From positions 48,147,749-48,211,748 of the forward strand of contig OY744533.1 of the NCBI GenBank assembly GCA_963556195.1: a stretch of 64,000 nt of DNA. Reading direction: 5' to 3'. The position numbers and the translations under genes were made by a program. Below, one piece after another: positions 44,116 through 55,725 of the stretch. Position 1 is the stretch's first letter, and each line of letters opens with the position of its first letter. Below the pieces are notes generated by a model that worked only from the letters and a program-made list of their open reading frames with translations, searched no databases and had not been told where the DNA came from. This stretch comes from Sepiola atlantica (lineage: Eukaryota; Mollusca; Cephalopoda; Sepiida; Sepiolidae).

Positions 44116-44770
44116 TTATTTTATACATGGTGATCCCCCAAATGCCACCTATAGAATCGTTAATTAATTCCCATTTTCTACAAATAACCGTCAATATATT
44201 CCTGACTTGTCTACCAAGTTTCAGTCATGAATGTTCAACAGTTTTTGCGTATATTGCCATTCAATGATAGCTCAAAATGTGCACTTCTGCGATACAAACA
44301 CACCTGAATACGACATGTAAAATTGTCAATAACTCTGACAGAATTATAGATTCCTTTGTTCATGTTAAATGATGGTTCAGAGCCACCATCATTGAAGATC
44401 ACTGGAAGTATTTACTGCCCAGATTTTGGCTGAGTAGGATCTCTTCAGTCCAGGAATAGTCTGGGGATTGTTTTCATAGACATTTTCTTTGAGATAACTA
44501 CATAAATAAAAACCTGGGGCGTTATGGATCGGTGAGTATGAATCCCATTTGGATTCACACATCCTACCGATCGGTAAAGTGCCCGATATCATTGAACAGC
44601 GATGAAACAAAGACTGTTGGGCAGTCATGACTGAAACTTGGTGGGCAAGTTAGGTATACACTGAAGTTTATTTGTACTAAATATGGTTGGATTGCCTAAA
44701 GGAATGTCAATTTTATTATCAATTCCATGGGTGGCATTTGAAGTGGGAGTTAGCTTTTATAGACATGATT
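44116..44770. mobile_element. Foldback (long inverted repeat) element, copy 2
   Basis: The left arm (about 44130-44250, GCCACCTATAGAATCG, TTGTCTACCAAGTTTCAGTC) is the inverse of the right arm (about 44620-44755, AGTCATGACTGAAACTTGGT, ATTCCATGGGTGGCATTTG). The centre aligns with copy 1 at 235-805 (GGAATAGTCTGGGGATTGTT, ATAGACATTTTCTTTGAGAT). Non-autonomous element family with about 120-bp arms. Confidence 0.6.
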
Positions 44771-46774
44771 TCACTATTAAAAATGTAGCTCAACACTGGC
44801 TTCAAAAGCAGAAATTGTGAAACTAATTCTGGCTTTAAAAATGAATTCCCTTTCATTGATATTAAATCCGAAGTTGGCAAAATGGCCAGTGTTGCCAGAA
44901 GGTTTTAAGAAAATTTGCCAAAATTTTGTTTTTAAAATAGATGTTACTATATATGAATGAATTGCAAATAAACATCTTTAAAATAGGCGAATACATTTCC
45001 TTTTTGGTTTCATTGCATTTCTTGATATTGCTTCTTCGTAAAAGAATTGGTATGTTTTCAATTAGTCAAATAGTAATTTTGCATCAAATTAAATGTATTT
45101 ATGTTACATTTACGTTACTAAAGTATGTAACCTTGAATACGTGAGAAAGGTTTCCGAATCGAAGTCTCCATGTCAACTTAAATATGAGCGTTTACCGTAT
45201 ATGTTACAAGGAAACTTTAGTGTTTCACAGAAAATCTCTAAATGTCACAGGCAGCGCCCCGCTATAGACCGGAACGTGCAGCGAACAGTATTTGAATCAA
45301 TGGTATTGTCGAGCCGTAATATTTGAAGGACCAATTCTTCTATTGCAAAATAAAACGATAATCTCAATCGAGAATATCGAATGTTAATCTCGGTTCATCC
45401 AAATCTCCAACCAAATAAAAACTTTTTAAAATCCCATCAGAAGACAAAACAACCACTATCGATTAATAACATACAATTCAACAAACCAGTTTACAGCGTG
45501 ATCAATAGTATGCAGTTTGAATATTAAAAAGAATAAACTGTCGCTTACTGTAACAATGGAGACGAAAACGAAGGCTTACCAGCTTCAAAGCGCGTTGGAT
45601 GTTTCGCATGTCGGGCATTTGTTTTTTAGTGAAAAAGAACCTTGTGTTTGAAGTTAAAGATTTTTTATAGGTGACATTAATTTGCATACGTGGTGAACAA
45701 CTACTTTAATAAGGAAGAATTGGGAATGACAGTTTGAGATTTGTCGTTGTTTATTGCCGTATTGTTTAAAAAGGAGATCACCTTTTTTCATTTGCATACT
45801 GCTAATCGAATAAGAATCTTAAAGATTGGTGATAATTTTTCTATCTGAGTAATGTATTGAAGTAGAGAAAATGTTTCCAATATATCAGTAATATTACCAT
45901 GTTTAATGTTGCGTGTGGCTAATAAGCTGTTTGTAACGGTAGACGGATAATTTTTTCAAACTCCAACTGATTACTCGTTACCGTATCATCATCAACGAAA
46001 GAACAATTGGCTCTCGTTGACACGATGTAAGTAGTTGGTTCAATAGCGAGCAACGTATAGTTATAAATGTGGTCGTATAGGTGACGTAACATCAGAATTT
46101 AAAAATTAAGAAGACGCCAACAACATTCTTCCTCAATGGTGTCGAATTCTTTGATGTTTTCTTCTTTTATAGCACTACAAAGTCACACATTACGTAAGCT
46201 CTCTTTGCCCGCTCCTCAGGCGGGCAGACGAATGAAGCCAGAGATTCGAAAACTACGTCCGAATTCAATCATCTTGTATGCCAAAGAGAAATCCTTTGCT
46301 ATCCTTTTCGCCGCGTCACACTTCAGATTTTCTGTCCATAGTGTCATATCCTGACACGCTGTCCTCATGCTAATCTTTTAACTTCGGATGGAATGTTCTA
46401 CGTAATTTAATCTTATGTGGGAAATACTGTTGTTAACATTATTTTAGCGCACATACATCCAATCTTGTTAAAAGTATAAGTGCACATTCGTATAAATAAG
46501 ATATTAAATATGAACATGATACTTGCTTAATTATAATTATTTTTAAATAATTATTTGTTTAATAACATCAAAAGTCACAAGAAATGATCTTACCTTACTG
46601 TCACATTTACTACGCCTGCCACCCATAACACCGGGAAGACATTTAACAAGATATAGTTTCCCATATACACCTTTTATAACTCTTAGTCTTCCTCACCTGT
46701 GACCTACATTTGCCTCTCTAGAGTTAGATAAAGGAAAGAGAAGAACACAGGTGTGGTTATATATCTAGAAGTGT
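44771..46774. other. No gene seen
   Basis: Unassigned; open frames are under 80 codons with no recognised feature. Confidence 0.3.
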
Positions 46775-46860
46775 GATGCCGTCGTGGTTCATTCTGTTAG
46801 CGGCCCGCACTTAAAGATAGAAATTGAAAGTTCGAATTTTACCTCTTACGTATTTTTACA
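46775..46860 (+). mobile_element. Possible tRNA-like SINE head
   Basis: GCCGTCGTGGTTCATTCTGT then TAGCGGCCCGCACTT, with AAAGTTCGAATTTTACC about 50 bp later, give an A-box-like and a B-box-like (AGTTCGAATT) element. No clear tail. Confidence 0.35.
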
Positions 46861-46952
46861 CTCTGATTTTGTCACCAAATGAACGTAACCATTTTACTTA
46901 CACATATTACCGTACTTGTGATGAATTGATACTTTATCAAATTCATAGATTA

Positions 46953-46985
46953 CTAGCGGTATTCACTCGACGTTGCCCGTGTAGA
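46953..46985 (-). mobile_element. Helitron-like 3' terminus (minus strand)
   Basis: On the minus strand, CACGGGCAACGTCGAGTGAA followed by TACCG and CTAG, then T. Similar to the terminus at 9121-9152. Confidence 0.4.
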
Positions 46986-47692
46986 GATGTAATTCTGGTC
47001 GCAAGTTTTCTTAGGAAAAATAATTTAAAATACAGACATGTTTACAATTTTTGCCGTGAAAAAAGATAAAAAATAACGTTTGCAATATGAGGTCAACTAA
47101 TAAAAAACAGTATGCACGATTGTGTTTCGAGAAAGACGTCATTTTATAAATAAACCAGCAGGTTTGTTTTTTTATTTAAGATATTCAATGTTTTTCTTAT
47201 CCGTTCAAGAGATGTATGCTCTCTGCTATTTTTTACACTTTTTTAGTTATATTCCGACTCGACCTCCTGTCGAAAATTTGAAAATCTTTTTAAAAATACT
47301 TATTGACGCTGTCTTTCTTACCGACAGATATCAAACAGCAAATGGATTTAAAGAATTGAACCAAATTCGTTTTTATTTGATTGTTATAAATCTGAAAAAA
47401 TACCAATAAAAATAATTATTTAAATGTTTTAACCTTTTTCAAATACATTCTTCATTGAGATTTTCTTTCTTTAATTTTATTTAATGTAAATAATAAACTT
47501 CGTTTCTTTACGTTCTAATAAATTTCAGCTATATTATTGACCTAACCGATAATTGCCTCTAGTGAACCCTTACGGAACTGAAGAAAATTTCAATGGTGTT
47601 GTTAGATTCTGTGAATAAAAATAATCCTGACTGAAACTTATTTCAATGTTCTGACTGTTACCATATCGATTTGTATAATAAACAAGAATAAA

Positions 47693-47694
<2 letters not shown>
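46986..47694. other. No gene seen
   Basis: Could be the interior of the preceding Helitron-like element; no recognised domain. Confidence 0.3.

Positions 47695-47784
<90 letters not shown>
47695..47784. repeat. (TA)n followed by (TG)n
   Basis: TA dinucleotides to about 47740, then TG dinucleotides to 47784, the same TA-to-TG order as at 5807-5895. Confidence 0.95.
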
Positions 47785-47788
<4 letters not shown>

Positions 47789-49127
47789 CACACAAGGCAT
47801 TGAAGCAAGACTTCGACGCGTTTCCAGTTAAGTAAGATGAGTTGACATTTTAAATCTTGACCTTCCTTAAATCGTAAAGAAAAAAGATAGCAACTGTGGT
47901 TTTTCATCAGAATTTTCGCAACTGTTAGCTATTTCGCCACAGTTACTAATTATCTATGTTGTAAATCCCCACAAAAGCGCACCAACTTACTATGATTGCA
48001 AAAAAATAATCTAATAAAATCTTAGTGCTTTACTTAAATTGCATTTGCATATATCGCCGAGACATTCTATCTTCCTTTTAGAAAGGTGAGAGACGCCAGG
48101 TAATTTGCTGAAACGGAGATACTGCGACCTCCGGAGCGTATCGCACCATTGCAAAGGTAAACCAATTCCCTGGCGGTTCCTGATAATATGGTAAAAACTT
48201 GCAATGAGCCGTTGGTTATTTCTTATTATGATGAAGATTTCTGTCTTTCTTTCTGTACAGGTATCAACGTCGCAGGTTAGAAGTTATTCAGAGTCACATT
48301 ACCTCATCAGTCAGAGTATATCTTTAACTCTGCTAATGAGATTATGTTTCAGTCGAGTTTATTGGTCTCTCATTATGTTTGATTGTTGTTTTTTTTCGTT
48401 TAGCCACGGTCGTGGTACAGCCAAGCGTCCTACTCGCATCACCAAACTTTCTCAAAATATCGGTCATGGTCTAACTTTAAACAGGTTTAATTTTTAGATA
48501 TATAGGTAAAAGGTCAATGTTAATTTCACGGAAAAGGTTAAAATAACACCTTTGGTGATAACTTCGATTATATTCATCGTAGAGATTCTTTACTTGCCGC
48601 ATATTGAAGCCAATAAAGTACCGCATCTTACATGACCATGACCCTAAAAATTGACATTTAAAAGTTCGGTTATGGTCGGAATTTTTACGAAATTTTTAAC
48701 TTCCTACTTTTCCAAAATTTGATGAATGGATCTGATGCTCTTCGATAACAGTAATCACGATGCAAAATTTCAGTCTTATCAGATATATAGTTATTTTGGT
48801 GTTATCTCCTTTTCTATGGCATAACTTCGAGAATACTTCATAAAATATGGAGAAGGCCCGGACTAAACTTTGGTCTATCCTTGTTAGGTGGAAGTATGCA
48901 GTCTGTTCTTTTTCAATATGTTTTGACTCACAAAGATAGAGAATTCAAGTCCTGCAGCAGGAAACAACAGATGAACAGCCCATTTAAAACCAGTTTTATG
49001 GCTCGAAATCTTCGACTACTTCTTTCATTTGTTAGAATAGAAAAAAACATATATCCATAATTCTGCCGCATTCATAAACATGGTGGTGCAAAAGTGTAGA
49101 CCTATCACCAATTTACTATATAACAAT
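47785..49127. other. No gene seen
   Basis: 48540-48850 resembles the interior of a dispersed repeat (AAAATAACACC near 48541 and its inverse GGTGTTATCTCC near 48798), but arms could not be defined. GGTGGTGCAAAAGTGTAGAC at 49082 recalls the end of the 19088 mariner-like element, without a partner. Confidence 0.3.
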
Positions 49128-50000
49128 ATCCAGGGTCCGCCATAAGTAACTATATAATTTTATTTCAACATAATGAATGTAACATGGAAGAAATATGCAA
49201 CTGCAATATAGAAACTAAAAAAGGGAACACTGATTTTTTTTGCCACATAAAACCTGATGTTTATAAAAACATTTATTAAAGGTCTGTGTGCGCTCCATGG
49301 AGGTCAATGCACTTTAGTAATCCTTTAGAAACTGATCGACATACGTCGGCGCACAGCTCTAACGGAACTTGAGCAATAGCAGCTCGAATTTGTTCCTTAT
49401 AAGTTCAACGATCCTGAAATATATATATATATATATATGATTTCCTCTATCGAATAATACATGAAATAGAAGACACGCTTAAATTTTGGGAAAGTTATAA
49501 ACAAAGAAAATATAAGGTAAATAATGGCGGACCTTGTACAATTAAAAATAAGTGTTAGAATTGAAATCCACCTTGTTGCAAACAGATTCTTACTTGAGAG
49601 GCACATAATCTTTTCACATTTTAGAGCACTGAGTGATAATTTCTTATGTTTTTTTTTTAATTTAAGTGAATTTTAAATTCTTATGATTTTAATTTCTTCC
49701 GTGATGCTGTAAAATTCTTTGTTTGCTCCCTAAACCACTGGTTTTAAATCTACCTATAAAAAAACTTACAGGATTCAAATCAAGATATTTTGGTGTCTAT
49801 TCAGCCGATCTTTGACGTCCAATCCATTTTCCTGGAAATGTGCTATTCAAATATCTGTTCAATTCCCGTTGAAACCTTCACTCGCAACATGTAATGGAGC
49901 GCCAATCTTATTGAAAGCACATATCTCGCAGAATTGCCTCAGTCGAAATCAATGTCTCTCTCCTTAAAGAAGCCTCTTGTTTTGATAACTCTTAGGACTG
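49128..50000 (-). pseudogene. Mariner/Tc3-like transposase remnant, second family
   Basis: CAGGGTCCGCCATAAGTAAC at 49131 looks like a terminal repeat; an inverse relative (GTAAATAATGGCGGACCTTG) lies at 49515. The minus strand at 49400-49270 reads KEQIRAAIAQVPLELCADV, then CIDLHGAHTDL, the C-terminal block of Tc3-like transposases. At 49880-49750 it reads GAPLHVASE, FPGKWIGRQRSAE, a stop, TPKYLDLNPVSFF, matching the 'GAPPHY', 'FPGRWIGR.GP.EWP' and 'RSPDLNPLDFFLWG' blocks with the third catalytic D; the stop replaces W. The pieces are separated by 49410-49740, probably a later insertion. Confidence 0.65.
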
Positions 50001-51184
50001 ACATTCGCTAAAATCTAACATGGAAGATGCATATTCAGTCTGTTGTTAAGGTCGGAAAGATGTTGGATCATTCTACAGCTCCAGAAAGCAACTGGCTCCA
50101 GATGCTATTCTCTACTTATATAAGAGTGAGATACGTTAAATAATGGAATATTTCTGCCACATCTCGGGAGGTGTCACACAGAGTACTCTTTCTAGACTTG
50201 TCAGAGTACGAAATCGACTTCCAAATCTGGTGGGGTTGACATCTTCTCTGCTATACAACCCTTTTCTCACAGACTAGACGTTGCTAGTCTCTCTCTGCCT
50301 TGTTGGTATTTACATGGAAACTGCTCAATTAAGCTTTTATGTTAGGTTCCCTTGTGTAAGACATTCGCCGCAAGAATTCGTTTTGCTGCCACATCGAGAA
50401 AATCTTTTCATTTCTCTCTTCATTTGCTTTGCGTCAGGCAGAGTTTCAATGGACAGACCTTCTTTGCCAAGACTTTCCGTGTGTTAAACATTGCCGCAAG
50501 ACTGCTTCTCTGCTGATTACAACTAGGTCGTCTTAAATTCTAATGTCAACAAATTGTTGTCAAAACTGCCCCATAAGTAATAATCAGGTTATACTATTGG
50601 TTAATTATAGTAATCCTATAGTGTTTCTCATCTTTCGGCTGGCAATTATTTCTCGTCTCAATATCGCTTATCCTCTAGTGGCTCTTTGCCTTGATAAGTG
50701 GTGACACAATAGTAGAATAAATTGTTAATGATCATCTAGGCGAGATAATAAATAAAAGTATAAACGATAATTCCATGATTAAAATAATTTTAGAAGTGAA
50801 AAGAATATAGTAGCTTGTCTATTGCTAAAGACTTTTGCACCAACCCAAAAAATCTCAATATATAAAAAAAAATCCTCAAATAAAATATTAAGTGAGTTTG
50901 TGTTTTGGTGATTCATGTGGGTTGGAAACGGAACAGCTGATTTTAAGGATGAGTAATGCCCCCTCACCATATGAAAGGAAGGTTGAGAGGATTAGAAGAT
51001 GATAAATGCGGTTAATCACAGATGGCATAATAGAATGACTACTAACCGACAGTTTGTTCGTCACAAGGGATGAAGTGGTATGGATGCAATCGTTCTGTTT
51101 CTCTCTTTTCCCCTTCCAGTGCGTATTCGTATATAAGATTAAAATTAAAATACTATATTTATTTCTGTCTCTGAAATGTTTAGA
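50001..51184. other. No gene seen
   Basis: Probably includes the N-terminal half of the decayed transposase on the minus strand (to about 50500), but no motif could be read with confidence. Confidence 0.3.
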
Positions 51185-51350
51185 TGAAGATTGATTATTT
51201 GTATTATTTGGATTACTATTCTCATCGTGATTGTTATTTTCACAACGTTTCGGCCGATGTAAACTCTGACATTCTTCAAGTGCATCTTTCCGAATTTGGG
51301 ACTCTATGTGCGAAACTCGCGAACTTATATAGAATTTCAAATTGAATGCA
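51185..51350 (-). repeat. Foldback repeat family E, copy 4 (partial)
   Basis: ATTTGTATTATTTGGATTAC, TATTCTCATCGTGATTGTTA and CACAACGTTTCGGCCGATGT match the left arm of the other copies. On the minus strand, 51241-51282 carries CAC-TTGAAGA ... GGCC-GAAA-CG-TT-GTG, the class 2 hammerhead-like motif with a T for C in the core. The 150-codon minus-strand frame overlapping it (50888-51340) is not considered a gene. Confidence 0.55.
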
Positions 51351-51429
51351 TGTGAATGTTATTTTTCGTTCAGCCATGGCCGGATAGAAGTGTTTATTAA
51401 TTATCATATTACTCTAACTCATTATCGCC

Positions 51430-51905
51430 TTCAGTAAGTTTTGTAAAAGGTCAATCCTTACTACAGCCGAGAATAACTGGATTTGAAGACGACCAAGTGG
51501 TAATTAACAGGGAAGCAGTCCTGCAGTATTATGTTCTACAGGCTAGAACTCTTGCATAAAAGCTTTGTCCATGAAAATTCCGCTTTACACTAAACACATA
51601 GAGGAAGACATGAAAAGTCACTTTCCGTTGTGATAGACGGACAAGGTTTTGCTGTGAATGTCTTACCCGGAAGAACCAAAGATTTGAGCTCAGTCGAGCT
51701 CTTTCCATAAAAATAACGGTAGAGGAAGAGAGAAACTAGCAACGTCTTTTCCGTGAATAGAATAGATCAACCTGACTAGATTTGGAAGCCAATGTTGTAC
51801 TCTGTGCAGACATGAAAGAGTGTGCTATGCGGCACCTCCCCAGATGTGGCAGCAGTATTCCATTTTAAGACGAATTAAGAGGATACTACCGGTCATAGAT
51901 CCATC
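51430..51905 (-). pseudogene. Jockey/CR1-like LINE remnant (C-terminal)
   Basis: The minus strand reads SILLIRLKMEYCCHIWGGAA (the 'LYKS.IRP.MEYC.HIWGGA' block), a stop, then in a shifted frame RRCTSLSLFYRYFYG-like residues, SSTELKSLVLPGKTFTAKPC and LQDCFPVNYHLVVFKSSYS. These are the downstream blocks of the same LINE lineage as 9620-10340 and 15536-15930. Several stops and at least two frameshifts. Confidence 0.65.
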
Positions 51906-52671
51906 GCTATTGAATTTTTGTTACGTCTGGGTTTAATGAGATTTAAAGCATAAATAAAATACACGAAATTATGTTGACTTTTAACCTTTAGTAAAATGTC
52001 AGTCTGCAAGAGTGTCTATTATGATAAGTGTTACACCGGCCGTTCTTATACAGGAGAAACTACACCGGTTGTCACTATAAATAGTGCGAGTCACCAGAGA
52101 CACAGAGAAGACAAAGCACAGTCTTGTAACTGTCTAGCCAAGTGCTAGTCACTTTCTAACTTTGTTAATATACTTGTTAAACCAACCCTCGACTTGACTT
52201 CCTTTATTTATTATTTACTGTTGGACAACTTCACAACAATAAGGAACCCGGTCTTGGACGGGTATTCGATCTAGTTGATTATGGAAGTCTTGCAACTTGG
52301 CCAAACAGTTTAAAATAATTAGCTGAATAATCAACCAACGTAGATGTATTTTTAGATACTATTTTTATCGACAATTCAATTAACAAAAGTCAGTGTTTTT
52401 TTCTTAGTATATGTTTGTGTACATTTTCTCTCTACACCCCATTTCTCTCTTCTCCCCCTTTCTCTTAATGTCTGCCTGTGTGTGAGTTAGTGAGAGAGAG
52501 AGAGAGAGCATAAGTCATTGTGCTAAAGTAAATTCAGGAAAATAGTATGTTCAAATCGCCTTGTTTTAAAAAAAGAGTTTTATGTTAAAAGTATGCTTTC
52601 TAAACCCATTCAAAATCAGGTAATCCTCAAATCTTAGTCAATTTCTCATCAAACATTCACTCATAATTATA
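51906..52671. other. No gene seen
   Basis: Short GA run at 52494-52508. ACACCGGCCGTTC and ACACCGGTTGTC near 52030-52060 are a local duplication. No gene. Confidence 0.3.
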
Positions 52672-53290
52672 CTAGAAAAATACCCGCCCCAGAACGGGTA
52701 AAATTAATTCCACAAGCAAAACAGTATTACGTAATATTTACGCCCCTTGACGCAGATTAAAATTATGATATAATGATACTTTAACTTGTATTTAATCCTT
52801 ATTCAATTTTTGATCAAAATCCATTACATGATTTTCATTCTCAAAATTATCTAAAATTCAAGGCTTAAGCTTAAGAGGTTTTAATGGCAAATTGAAAGTG
52901 AATCTCGCTTAATTAGTGTGTAATGATTTGTAATAAAATGTAATGCAAATCTAGAACATATAAATTTTCAAAGAAGTTCCCCCGGATTATGTCCCCTACA
53001 CACACCATTTAAAATAATTTTTTTAAAGCTGAAATTTGTGGAATATTTATTAATTGATGTCTCATACATATTATTAAAATTTCACAAAAATCGGAGGTAT
53101 CTGAATTTTCACGAAAGGGTTGCACACCCTTTTTACCCTCTTTTCATGAAATACAGCATACTATATATTGCCCTTATGTGAATCCCTTACGCATGGCAGC
53201 TCTGATCCAAAATTCATTATGATTGGTTAATTAGTTTAGGAATGAATTCAGTACATATGAACATATAAGCATAACTTATTTTTATATATC
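52672..53290 (-). mobile_element. Helitron-like non-autonomous element, copy 1
   Basis: The minus-strand 3' end is TACCCGTTCTGGGGCGGGTA plus TTTTT and CTAG at 52672-52675. The interior (52740-53140) matches 56884-57300 in inverse orientation: CGTGAAAATTCAGATAnCTC, CGATTTTTGT, TAATAAATATTCC, CTTAAGCTTAAGCCT, ATTTTGATCAAAA and ATCnTTATATC are shared. The right limit is set where a second CTAG-hairpin end (53291-53320) starts. No coding sequence. Confidence 0.55.
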
Positions 53291-53447
53291 CTAGTAGAAT
53301 ACCCGTCGAAAGACGGGTATAAGCAATATAGCATTAGTTTTAAATTTTAATGTGTTTTCCTTGGGGGATATACTACGGTTGTGGTGGCACCCCTCTAAAT
53401 AGTAAGGTTTGCGAAAAATAAATAATGTGTCCACGTTTATTACCAAG

Positions 53448-53449
<2 letters not shown>
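53291..53449 (-). mobile_element. Helitron-like 3' terminus (minus strand)
   Basis: CTAG at 53291-53294 followed by TAGAA and TACCCGTCGAAAGACGGGTA, a 20-bp hairpin, then unassigned sequence to the TA tract. Confidence 0.5.

Positions 53450-53526
<77 letters not shown>
53450..53526. repeat. (TA)n microsatellite
   Basis: TA tract directly adjoining the left end of the MITE at 53527. Confidence 0.95.
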
Positions 53527-53531
<5 letters not shown>

Positions 53532-53903
53532 GGGCCAAAATAAGGGTCCTATTTTTTAGAATTCATAACTTTTTTATTTATTGATTTTTTTAATTTTTTT
53601 TTAGAATAAGTAAAGGACCCCTTCCGAAGCAAGCATGAGCCGTATTAGCCCTAAGGAACGTACCCTCATTTAGAAAACATTATTTTTGCTTAAAAAACTC
53701 AAAACAGTGTAAAAAACAATACTTTAGTTTTTGTAAGTTTAAGAAGTGTTTTTCGGCTAAAATTTGTTTTGTTTATTTCAAAAAATCTCGAAAGAGTCAG
53801 TCTACACACACATAAAGTTTGGTGAGTTTAACTTTTATTTTGTGGAAGTTATTCAAATTCAAGTTATTCAAATTTAAAGATAGGACCCTTATTTTGGCCC
53901 TAC
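53527..53903. mobile_element. MITE with about 30-bp terminal inverted repeats
   Basis: Left end AGGGTGGGCCAAAATAAGGG plus TCCTATTTTTT; right end AAGATAGGACCCTTATTTTG plus GCCCTAC, the inverse with few changes. About 375 bp with no open frame. Start AGGG(T)GGGCC and location next to TA fit a mariner-derived MITE. The right terminal bases (CCCTACGG) have decayed. Confidence 0.75.
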
Positions 53904-53939
53904 GGCTAGATATCTAGAAAACGGAGCTATTTAATCTGA

Positions 53940-54315
53940 CATAGTGATATGGAACAAAAGGTGGAAAGTAGCAACCATAGTTGAAGTCAGTGTCCCTAAT
54001 GATGCTGGCTTAATTAGAGCTGGGAGACAAACGATAACAAAATACCTAGGCCTTATATACGACATGAAAAGAAACTGGAATCTTAAGAAGATACCTATCA
54101 TTCCAGTAATCATAGGAGCAACAGGACCCATGAAAAAGAATTTTAAAAACAACCTGGCGAATATAACGGTGAACTAAGTGCAAGAGAGATACAAACAATT
54201 GCACTTAAATGGACGGTTAGAATCTTTAAAAGATCTCTCGGTTGGAGTGTCTGAAATAGCAAGTGAATGTCTGGCATCAACATCCCCAGCAAAAACAAAA
54301 AGATCAGAAGATAAA
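53940..54315 (+). pseudogene. LINE C-terminal endonuclease-like fragment
   Basis: Open from 53944: KVATIVEVSVPNDAGLIRAG, QTITKYLGLIYDMKRNWNLK and KIPIIPVIIGATGPMKKNFK, then after a stop LHLNGRLESLKDLSVG. It corresponds to the last third of the PD...D-type LINE C-terminus (compare 'IVDVSVPND', 'KYQDL..E++R.W', 'IIPVVIGA.G'). 5'-truncated, lacking the PD part. The shortest of the three related fragments but with the least damaged frame. Confidence 0.7.
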
Positions 54316-55545
54316 AATGAAACATGTGTGGGTGGGTGTGTATGTGTGTGTGTGTGTTTAGGCAGCATTTTTTCATTAATTCAAACATTATTAAAAACAA
54401 TACTCTTCTGTCTGGTTAAACCTTTTTTATCTTTTCAATTCTCTTAATGATTTTTTTTTCGTGCTAAAATCAAACAAATTGATGAAAAGTTCATATGGGT
54501 TACAGACGTTTTTGATTCCTTCTCGAATCATTGTCAGGTTTATATGGTGAAAAATCAACTAAAAAGCTGGTGAAAGGATGGAATATTTTTAATAAATCGA
54601 CCAGACGTGCACGTAAAACGAACGCCTACATTGTTCAAAGAAGACAGATTAATTAAATCTTTTAATTTGTTCATGTATTTATGTATTTTTAACTTTATTA
54701 AAAGTAATGGCTAATTTATTTGGTGTAGTCGAATAATTATGGAGAATGAAAAATGGGGAGGTAGGCAATAATTAATTTGAATTAAGCGACGCCGGAGTTA
54801 CATAACTGAACTTAATTAAACTACGCTAATCATTTTAAAATGGTTCTCATATGCAATGTTATAATTTTAGGTTGTTTTATTTTTTATGTATATGACTTGA
54901 AGTACTTTCAATTTGTTCAAATTTGTGTCAGAATGCATTATTATTATTTTGGTGGTGTTTACTAAAGTTTGTCTTAATGCAGATTGAGGGCAGTTATGCA
55001 TTTGTAGGTGTTTGTAGATTGAACTAGAGTTGACGGAGTGCATGGTGAGGCGGCGGGATAGGGTAGTTGTTGTAAAACAAATGTAGCTATAGCAACTACC
55101 CTATCGTTTGTACTTTTCCCGAATGCGCTCTGGAAGGGGTTTGTTTTCCCCACATTAAATTGGCCTTGTGTCACACCTGTCTTTTGTAGGATGCACGTAA
55201 ATTAGTATTTTGGCTCTTCTTTTCATTCCGGTTGGAGAAGGCTTGGCCCATTTTGATTATAGAATCTAGTTTATCAAGAGGTCCGACCCTTTTTTTGAAA
55301 TTAGGTATGGTTCAGTTTGGTCCTCGGAAGCTATCCTTCTGTGCATTATGAATCTAGAATAAAAGGATGTAAAGTATTTGGGGTAGGATTAATTTATATA
55401 TTTTCAGTTTTATCATGGATGGTTTTGACAGCAAGAATTGTCGTTGAATTCTCATTTGAAGAATTTGACATGAATTTCTGAAAAGCTTTTTTGGTTCAGT
55501 GAATCGAGAAATAATATGGCAGGTTGTTTAGGGAAATAGTATCTT
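54316..55545. other. No gene seen; decayed hammerhead-like motif near 54500
   Basis: A (GT)n run at 54328-54357. On the minus strand about 54490-54540 reads CTGACAA-TGATTC-GAGAAG-GAATCA-AAAACG-TC-TGTAACC: perfect 6-bp stem II, but both core segments (CTGACAA, AAAA) have lost a G and stem I is poor. The remainder is unassigned. Confidence 0.35.
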
Positions 55546-55725
55546 AGAAAAGGAAGACGAAGAAGAAGACGAAGAAGAAGAAGAAGAAGAAGAAGTATTG
55601 TCTGAAGAAGCAGATAAGATAACAAAAAGAAGAAAAAGAATATTACATCTGAAAAACATACAGAATATAATGTCTGAAGAAGAAGAAGAAGAAGAAGAAG
55701 AAGAAGAAGAAGAAGAAGAAGAAAT
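55546..55725. repeat. (GAA)n tracts
   Basis: Two runs of GAA (with GAC) at about 55553-55595 and 55677-55721, separated by GTATTGTCTGAAGAAG-type sequence that is itself duplicated (TGTCTGAAGAAG occurs before both). Poly-serine or poly-glutamate frames are translation of the repeat. Confidence 0.85.

Noticed and set aside
49082..49105. End of a second copy of the 19088 mariner-like element
   Set aside because: Only about 15 matching bases (GGTGGTGCAAAAGT), no TA plus CAG start and no partner end.
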